This document shows, one piece after another, positions 61,156-64,000 of a DNA stretch of 64,000 nucleotides (position 1 is the stretch's first letter; the number at the start of each line of letters is the position of its first letter). Position numbers and translations under genes: made by a program. The notes under the pieces are model-generated. The model was not told the DNA's origin, did not search any database, and saw only the letters and a list, made by a program, of their open reading frames with translations. Source of the stretch: Tautonia rosea (GTDB lineage: Bacteria > Planctomycetota > Planctomycetia > Isosphaerales > Isosphaeraceae); contig NZ_JABBYO010000007.1 in the NCBI RefSeq assembly GCF_012958305.1, positions 351,373 to 415,372 on the forward strand, in the 5' to 3' direction.

Positions 61156-63813
61156 ATGCAAAGACCCGCTGCCGTTGATCATCCCGATCCCGATCGTCTC
61201 TTCGCCTTTGCTCGGGGGGAGATCGAGGAGCACGACGCGCAGGAGATCGAGCGGCATTTGGCTTCTTGCGAGCGTTGCCGGCCGATCCTGGAGGGTTCGG
61301 CCGACGACTCGTTGATCGGTCTGCTCCGGTGGGTTGCCCCAACCGAACCTGATGCTGGCTCCGCCGTCGTCTCGGCACCGGCACCGGCACCGGCACCGGC
61401 AGCACCAGCACCGGCACCGGCCTCGCCCCTGCCCGAGGGTTACGAGCTGATTGGGCCGATCGGTCGCGGGGGCATGGGAATTGTCACCAAGGCCAGGCAA
61501 CGCGGTCTTGGTCGGGTTGTTGCGCTGAAACGGATTCGATCCGGCCCGGACGCCGACCCCTACGAACTGGTTCGTTTTCGTGCCGAGGCCGAGGCCGCCG
61601 CGTGCTTGCAGCATCCGAACATTGTTCAGATTTTTAATGTTGGACGGGTCGGCGGGCAGCCCTACATCGCAATGGAGTACGTCTCTGGTGGCACGCTGAC
61701 AGATCGGCTGGCGTCTGGTCCGATGAGGCCTCGGGAGGCTGCCAGTCTGATTGAGACGCTGGCTCTGGCTGTCGACCACGCCCATCGCTCCGGGGTAATC
61801 CACCGGGACATCAAGCCTGGCAACGTATTGCTGACCGAGGACGGTCGGCCGAAGCTCGCCGACTTTGGCCTGGCCAAGCGACTCGACACCCCAGGGGGTG
61901 CCACGCGATCCGGCGCTCTGCTGGGAACCCCCCAGTACATGGCTCCGGAGCAGGCCGCCGGCCGGACCGAGCTCGTCGGTCCCCCGGCCGACATCTACGC
62001 CCTGGGGGCTGTGCTCTTCGAATGCCTGACCGGACGGCCGCCCTTCATCGCCCCGTCTCCCATCGAGACCCTCGACCTGGTCCGGACCACCGAGCCCCCG
62101 ACCCCCGGTCGCCTTCAGCCGGGCATTCCGATCGACCTACAGACGATCTGCCTGAAATGCCTCGAGAAAGACCCCGCTCGGCGGTACGAATCGGCCGTCG
62201 AGCTGGCCGCGGACCTCGCGCGGTTCTCCGCAGGAGAGCCGATCCGGGCCCGAGCGACCGGACCGATTGGCCGAGGCGTGAAATGGGTCCGTCGGAGGCC
62301 CTCGCAGGCAATCGTGATCGGCCTCTCGTTGCTGATCCTCCTCTCGGCAGGAGTTGGAATCGTCTGGTCAAACGTTCGATTGCGGCAGGCAATCGACCGG
62401 GCAGAGTCCGCTGCCGAGGAAGCGAGCCTGCAACGTCGGAACGCGGAGGAAAACTACCGGGACGCTCGCGAGGCGCTCCGGCGCGTTCTTGACTCATTCG
62501 CAGACTCGGACTTCGCCGGCCTGCCCCGCCTCAGCGAGCTCCACCGTGTGCAGGCCGAAGCGGCACTCGAGTTCTTCGATCGAGCCATCGCACGGGCCAA
62601 CGGCGAGGACGCGACGGTGCAACTCGATACGGCTCAGGCCGCCGTCGAGGCCGCCAATCTTGAAATTGTGGTGGGTCGACCTGAGCGGGCCGAGATTCAC
62701 CTCTGCCTCGCCGCCGAACTCCTCGATGACCTTCGTCTCCGGTTTCCCGACGACTTGACACTGACTCGGGAACGAATGGTCGTTTCCCTGAAGCGTGGGG
62801 TCATGGGTTCCAGAACGGATCTTGAGCAGTCCGTCACCGCGCTGGAAGAAGCGTTGAGCCTCGCTGAAGCCATCCTTCAGGCCGACCCCGAATCGAGATC
62901 CGCTCGCAGCGACGTGGCCTGGTGCTCGCATAACCTCGGTGCCGTCTGGCATCATGCCGGCCATGGCGATCGGGCCGAGCCGCATTATCGACGAGCCGTG
63001 ACGATCAACTCCCAGCTGGTTGACGAGGCCCCCGACGATTTGGGCAAGGCCGTCGAACTGGCCCAGAACCTCATCAACCTCGGTCTGATCGACGCCGGGC
63101 TGGGCAATCGCAACCGCGCCGAAGATGACTATCAACGTGCCGCCGAGTTGCTCGATCACGCCGTCTCACGTGATCCCGAGCACCTCGAATACGTGGCCAC
63201 GATGGCCGACCTCGCGGTCAACAGGGGGATTCTCGACGTGGAACTCGGCCGCCTGGATTCCGCGATTGCCCGTTATCGCGAGGGCCTTTCCCGGATCCAC
63301 CCTCTGCTGACCTCTGAACCGAACATGAAACGGCTTCGCGGCACCGCTCTGAATCTTCACGGATCTCGGGCACAGGCACTCATGGCGATCGATCGCTTTT
63401 CCGAGGCAATCGCTGACTGGGAACGCGTGATCGAGCTTGCGGAACCCGGGACACCGCTCCGGTCCATTAAGATGGCTCAAAGTCTTTGCGTGGCCCGATC
63501 GGGCGACTACCGAGGAGCAGCCCAGGGCGTCCGTGCCTTGCTCGATCACGCCGAACCACCACTCTCCCCGATTGATGACTACAATCTGGCCTGCATTCTT
63601 GCCATTGCCTCGTCCTTCGCGAGCCTTGAGGCGCCTGGTCAAGACCACGCGACCACCGCGATCCACCAGGACCTTCTCGAACGGTCGATGAGCCACTTTC
63701 GCTCGGCAATTGCCCAGGACCCGTCCTTGATCGATCTGGCAAGAAAAGACCCCGACTTCGAAGCCCTCAGACCCCTTCCTCAATTCGTGTCCCTGCTCGA
63801 TGACTCGGAGTGA
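61156..63813 (+). CDS. Membrane Ser/Thr protein kinase with zinc-finger head and TPR-like tail
   Basis: 885 residues from ATG 61156, with GGAGG eight bases upstream. Residues 26-45 contain H34-x3-C38-x2-C41, the zinc-binding anti-sigma (ZAS-like) motif. After an Ala/Pro linker comes a Hanks-type kinase domain (about 96-365): glycine loop GRGGMG, K125, HRDIKPGN (D218), DFG at 236-238 and APE in YMAPEQAA. One membrane segment at about 385-404 is followed by about 470 residues of helical, TPR-like repeats outside or inside the membrane. The combination with the adjacent ECF sigma gene suggests that the zinc-finger head binds the sigma factor and phosphorylation or ligand binding releases it (inference). 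Confidence 0.93.
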   Translation: MQRPAAVDHPDPDRLFAFARGEIEEHDAQEIERHLASCERCRPILEGSADDSLIGLLRWVAPTEPDAGSAVVSAPAPAPAPAAPAPAPASPLPEGYELIGPIGRGGMGIVTKARQRGLGRVVALKRIRSGPDADPYELVRFRAEAEAAACLQHPNIVQIFNVGRVGGQPYIAMEYVSGGTLTDRLASGPMRPREAASLIETLALAVDHAHRSGVIHRDIKPGNVLLTEDGRPKLADFGLAKRLDTPGGATRSGALLGTPQYMAPEQAAGRTELVGPPADIYALGAVLFECLTGRPPFIAPSPIETLDLVRTTEPPTPGRLQPGIPIDLQTICLKCLEKDPARRYESAVELAADLARFSAGEPIRARATGPIGRGVKWVRRRPSQAIVIGLSLLILLSAGVGIVWSNVRLRQAIDRAESAAEEASLQRRNAEENYRDAREALRRVLDSFADSDFAGLPRLSELHRVQAEAALEFFDRAIARANGEDATVQLDTAQAAVEAANLEIVVGRPERAEIHLCLAAELLDDLRLRFPDDLTLTRERMVVSLKRGVMGSRTDLEQSVTALEEALSLAEAILQADPESRSARSDVAWCSHNLGAVWHHAGHGDRAEPHYRRAVTINSQLVDEAPDDLGKAVELAQNLINLGLIDAGLGNRNRAEDDYQRAAELLDHAVSRDPEHLEYVATMADLAVNRGILDVELGRLDSAIARYREGLSRIHPLLTSEPNMKRLRGTALNLHGSRAQALMAIDRFSEAIADWERVIELAEPGTPLRSIKMAQSLCVARSGDYRGAAQGVRALLDHAEPPLSPIDDYNLACILAIASSFASLEAPGQDHATTAIHQDLLERSMSHFRSAIAQDPSLIDLARKDPDFEALRPLPQFVSLLDDSE
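61373..61422 (+). repeat. GGCACC hexanucleotide tract in the kinase linker
   Basis: Four tandem GGCACC units followed by degenerate units encode the linker APAPAPAPAAPAPAPA (residues about 74-89). Changes in unit number would keep the reading frame and only alter linker length. Confidence 0.85.
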
Positions 63814-64000
63814 CTCTTGTCGATCGACGGATTCGCCTTGGAATCCTGGATTTCTGTTCCAACTCCAGGCGAAGGGCCGAATCCGCCATGAGATATCGAA
63901 CCGAGCTGATCACGGTGCTGAGCCGCTGGATGCTTCGTCGAGGAAGGCAGAAAATTTCGGTAGGGTGTTGACCCGCAAAATTTCAGAGGTATGCTTGCTT
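63814..64000. other. Window end, no supported gene
   Basis: About 190 bp after the kinase stop. TTCGCCT (about 63831) and AGGCGAA (about 63867) can pair imperfectly as a terminator stem. An ATG at 63888 opens only 23 codons. Confidence 0.35.

Noticed and set aside
1..64000. CRISPR arrays, rRNA and tRNA genes
   Set aside because: No regularly spaced repeats or RNA gene signatures were seen on reading; a covariance-model scan would be needed to exclude small RNAs.

Overview
The window is high-GC bacterial DNA from a planctomycete, most likely an Isosphaeraceae-type genus. This rests on family content, not on a marker gene. It has a DUF1559-type protein, ECF sigma factors paired with planctomycete-style partner proteins, a membrane Ser/Thr kinase with a zinc-finger N-terminus, a PEP-CTERM surface protein, a sulfatase, a planctomycete-type glucuronate isomerase and Uma2-family nucleases. 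I saw no rRNA, tRNA, CRISPR array, phage or insertion-sequence gene. The window is chromosomal and gene-dense, with several non-coding gaps of 300 to 1,100 bp.

Region by region. 0-2.1 kb: minus-strand pair of methylmalonyl-CoA mutase small subunit (cut by the window edge) and a succinate/propionyl-type CoA-transferase. 2.9-10 kb: single-gene units for a hotdog thioesterase, an exported serine hydrolase, a YdjC-type deacetylase, a DUF2891 protein, a sulfatase and a WD40 protein. 10-14.7 kb: ATP-type PEP carboxykinase, a translationally coupled Uma2 nuclease and CoaB-like protein, and a glucuronate isomerase. 15-20.8 kb: an exported helical protein, a DUF1559 protein, a REP/BIME-like palindromic repeat, and an overlapping operon of ECF sigma factor, membrane anchor protein and exported protein. 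20.9-24.7 kb: HpcH/HpaI aldolase, a membrane protein, a 2-hydroxyacid dehydrogenase and a wrecked Uma2 pseudogene. 24.7-32 kb: MMPL transporter, GlgX debranching enzyme, a 1.1 kb non-coding gap with a very AT-rich palindrome-bounded element, and a two-domain exported lectin-like protein.

32.2-48.7 kb is an uninterrupted minus-strand block: ClpC, a TPR membrane protein, an M14 carboxypeptidase, a DUF1963 protein, a degenerate M14 paralogue, a very acidic membrane-anchored protein, HemC, ComF, an ECF sigma factor, RlmN and an STGPKT-motif protein carrying a repeat-derived peptide. 49.4-64 kb: a conserved hypothetical protein, M20 peptidase, SerS, MgtE, then creatininase - M24 peptidase - AccB - AccC, followed by an ECF sigma factor, a PEP-CTERM protein and a zinc-finger Ser/Thr kinase with TPR-like repeats.

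No complete new defence or mobile system is evident. The least conventional content is the M14 / DUF1963 / pseudo-M14 cassette at 35.8-40.5 kb, in which one copy appears to have lost its catalytic residues; the palindromic repeat families, one of them translated inside a gene; the AT-rich element at 29.9 kb; and the two surface-signalling modules built on ECF sigma factors.
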